From JAZUCL01 sp045639125 (GTDB lineage: Bacteria; Bacillota; Clostridia; Oscillospirales; QAMX01): 64,000 nucleotides of DNA. Each line of letters opens with the position of its first letter. Positions within the stretch are counted from its first letter, which is position 1. Positions 63,201-64,000 of this stretch are shown here, in pieces. Location: the NCBI GenBank assembly GCA_045639125.1, contig JAZUCL010000015.1:1-64000 (forward strand). The letters are read 5' to 3'. The notes beneath the pieces were generated by a model. The model saw only the letters and a program-made list of their open reading frames with translations. It was not told the origin of the DNA and did no database searches. The position numbers were made by a program, and so were the translations under genes.

Positions 63201-63821
63201 GTAGCAGGCGTTATAACGCAGGTGCGTACAAAAACTACAAAGTCAAATTCAATGATGGCGTATGTAACTGTTGAAGATTTAAGTGAATCAATTGAACTTT
63301 TGATTTTCTCAAAACTTTTAACAAACGCCAGAAATGTTATTGCAGAGGGAAATCCTGTACTTGTTAGAGGACGTTTAAGCGGAAAAGAAGATGAACTCCC
63401 AAAACTTCTATGCGATGAAATTGGACAACTTGCTCGTGATACTGTTATGTACAATAGCGGGTTCACTAAGAAAGTTTCTGCAAATGAAACGTCTGTAAAC
63501 TATCATGAGGACTCAAAAAACTCTAATGAGTTAAATCGTAGCACTACAAACGCTGTAAATTTACAAGAGCCTGCCGTTAAGGGTTCTTACGATGTTGGAC
63601 AGATAAAACTGTATATTCGTTTGACGGCTGAAAACAGGCACAATCTCGAACGTGCAAAGGCACTTTTGCGTGTGTTTTCAGGACGTACCCCCGTAGTGTT
63701 ATTTGACAGCGAATCAAGGCAGAAGATGGAAGCATCTCCGACTTTGTGGGTAATGAATAATAAATTGATGTTTGACAGTATGAAAGCACTTATGGGTGAT
63801 GAAAACGTAAAAATGCAGTAG
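60228..63821 (+). CDS. dnaE: DNA polymerase III alpha subunit DnaE
   Basis: A 1197-residue replicative polymerase of the DnaE class. PHP domain opens with HLHLHTEYSLLDG (6-18). Catalytic Asps: D397/D399/D401 region (MPDIDVDF) and D549 (VDFLGLR). Helix-hairpin-helix and an OB fold (SVVTVAGVITQVRTK) follow. In Firmicutes with PolC this is usually the second, primer-extending polymerase. AAGGAG precedes the ATG. Confidence 0.96.
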   Translation: MTDFVHLHLHTEYSLLDGACRIKSMMKRVRELGQTAVAITDHGVMYGVIDFYRAALEENIKPIIGCEVYVAPRSRFDKDAEFDSKAYHLVLLAKDNEGYKNLCYLVSMGFVEGFYTKPRVDLDLLRQYSTGLIASSACLAGQIPRLLSEENYDGAKNIANELRDIFGEDNFYIELQNHGIPEQIEINRKLRRLADELSIPMIVTNDVHYLNKEDSYLQDVLMCIQMGKTVDDSDRMRFETDEFYLKSAEEMEKLFPDLPEALQNTALIASRCNVTFDFDTYHLPTFDLPEGVDHFEYLRQQTYAGVPSRYPNADKALYERIEYELDMIKRVGFVDFFLITADFINYAKNQDIPVGPGRGSAAGSVVAYCLNITNIEPIKYECYFDRFINPERVTMPDIDVDFCYVRRQEVIDYVIRKYGSDHVAQIVTFGTMAARGAIRDVGRALNLPYADVDVVAKLVPTDLHITLDKALATSPQLREMYDSDEKIKRLIDTAKGLEGMPRHASTHAAGVIVTSKPVYEYVPLSKNDESIVAQFGMVTLEQLGLLKVDFLGLRNITVIHDAQTMVRRHQPDFDIDKISLDDPKTYELMSLGKTMGVFQLESQGMINVMTQLKPQSIEDVSAVIALYRPGPMDFIPTYIENKHNPDKIKYQHPMLRDILNVTYGCIVYQEQVMEIFRKLAGYSLGRADIVRRAMSKKKHDVLKKEREYFIYGNDELNIEGALKRGVDVETANAIFDSLQEFANYGFNKAHTVAYAFVCYQTAYLKANFPKEYMAALLTSVLDSPSKVSEYIAECRSMGISVLPPNVNESCDTFTVSGDTIRYGLVAVKNVGKALIRKMVTERETNGPFTSFKNFCERMHSNDMNRRALESLIRCGAFDIFGKRSQLLAVADSVLESISSAHRKNIDGQIDLMSMFENETSVSDEVELPNLPEFSKRELLSMEKETTGLYLSGHPMEEYVDIAKSHNTESIGTIYSRFDDETDSLSDGSVVTVAGVITQVRTKTTKSNSMMAYVTVEDLSESIELLIFSKLLTNARNVIAEGNPVLVRGRLSGKEDELPKLLCDEIGQLARDTVMYNSGFTKKVSANETSVNYHEDSKNSNELNRSTTNAVNLQEPAVKGSYDVGQIKLYIRLTAENRHNLERAKALLRVFSGRTPVVLFDSESRQKMEASPTLWVMNNKLMFDSMKALMGDENVKMQ

Positions 63822-63894
63822 TTGCATGTTGGTAAATAGTTTGTAAGGAAAATTACAAATAATATCATTGACGTTTTTCTTTGAAAATAACACA

Positions 63895-63935
63895 AAAATC
63901 TCCTATGGAAGTTTTGTTCTGCCATAGGAGATTTT
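63895..63935. terminator. bidirectional terminator after dnaE
   Basis: A perfect 14-bp stem (63895-63908 and 63922-63935) with AAAA/TTTT ends, able to end both dnaE and the minus-strand gene entering from the right. Confidence 0.82.
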
Positions 63936-63963
63936 CATGTTTAGAAATATAAATAATTGATTA

Positions 63964-64000
63964 TTATTTTTTGAAAAAGTCAGTAAAATCGAATGTTGCG
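63964..64000 (-). CDS. 3' end of a minus-strand gene, cut by window edge
   Basis: Read on the minus strand, the last bases give ATFDFTDFFKK followed by a TAA stop at 63966-63964. The frame is open to the window edge, and the convergent terminator at 63895-63935 fits a gene ending here. Too short to identify. Confidence 0.4.
   Translation of the reverse strand, partial: ATFDFTDFFKK

Noticed and set aside
1..64000. Mobile elements, prophage, CRISPR arrays, toxin-antitoxin or biosynthetic clusters
   Set aside because: No transposase, integrase, Cas, phage structural or modular biosynthetic genes and no regularly spaced repeats were seen; gene order is largely conserved core chromosome.

Overview
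The window looks like a chromosomal segment from a low-GC, endospore-forming member of the Firmicutes, class Clostridia (probably the Oscillospirales/Ruminococcaceae side; this placement is inferred, not computed). The support is an intact spoIIIAA-AH operon, spoIVA next to sipL, yunB, yabP/yabQ and a YlmC-type protein, together with Firmicutes gene orders (mazG-rqcP-yabP-yabQ-divIC-yabR; yloC-remA-gmk-rpoZ-priA-def-fmt-rsmB-rlmN-prpC-prkC-rsgA-thiN; cdaA-cdaR). TTG and GTG starts are common. I see no insertion sequence, prophage, CRISPR array or rRNA. The DNA is densely coded: no gap between genes exceeds about 265 bases.

Layout. 1-141: the end of a tRNA-Phe gene and a tRNA-Gly gene, then a convergent small membrane protein. 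741-4036: serine synthesis (serC, serA) with a DUF1015 gene. 4089-5399 (minus): a secreted SLH-domain protein, divergent from an RluA-type pseudouridine synthase. 6625-9091: the two-subunit iron-sulfur L-serine dehydratase (sdaAB, sdaAA) and a TIM-barrel isomerase/epimerase. 9190-18323: a YlmC-type protein, recJ, rel, a YitT-family gene, dtd, an MBL hydrolase, hemZ and a uridine-kinase-like protein. 18472-21151: a zinc-ribbon protein, then a purine nucleoside phosphorylase paired with an MTA/SAH deaminase. 21172-25332: the yabM-mazG-rqcP-yabP-yabQ-divIC-yabR cluster. 25391-26299 (minus): trxB under a palindromic operator-like site. 26435-34025: yunB, ligA and the spoIIIA operon. 34286-38444: the c-di-AMP genes cdaA-cdaR, followed by a little-characterised trio: a DUF5685 protein, a J-domain/TPR protein with a cysteine-packed tail, and a membrane protein. 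38482-51175: RNA, translation and signalling housekeeping. 51241-54515: a tiny membrane protein, sipL and spoIVA. 54751-63821: a DUF2461 gene, nagB, hprK, a ROK sugar kinase, murB, whiA and dnaE. The last 37 bases hold the 3' end of a minus-strand gene.

How it fits together. Much of the window is core metabolism and information processing. Several genes serve the mother-cell programme of sporulation: the SpoIIIA channel, the SpoIVA/SipL coat basement, YunB and YabP/YabQ. Five of these genes or operons carry similar CATATA-type -10 elements with upstream partners 13-16 bases away, which I read as a sigma-E-like regulon. The least-explained part is the DUF5685/J-domain/membrane trio behind cdaR, at the place where Bacillus has glmM.
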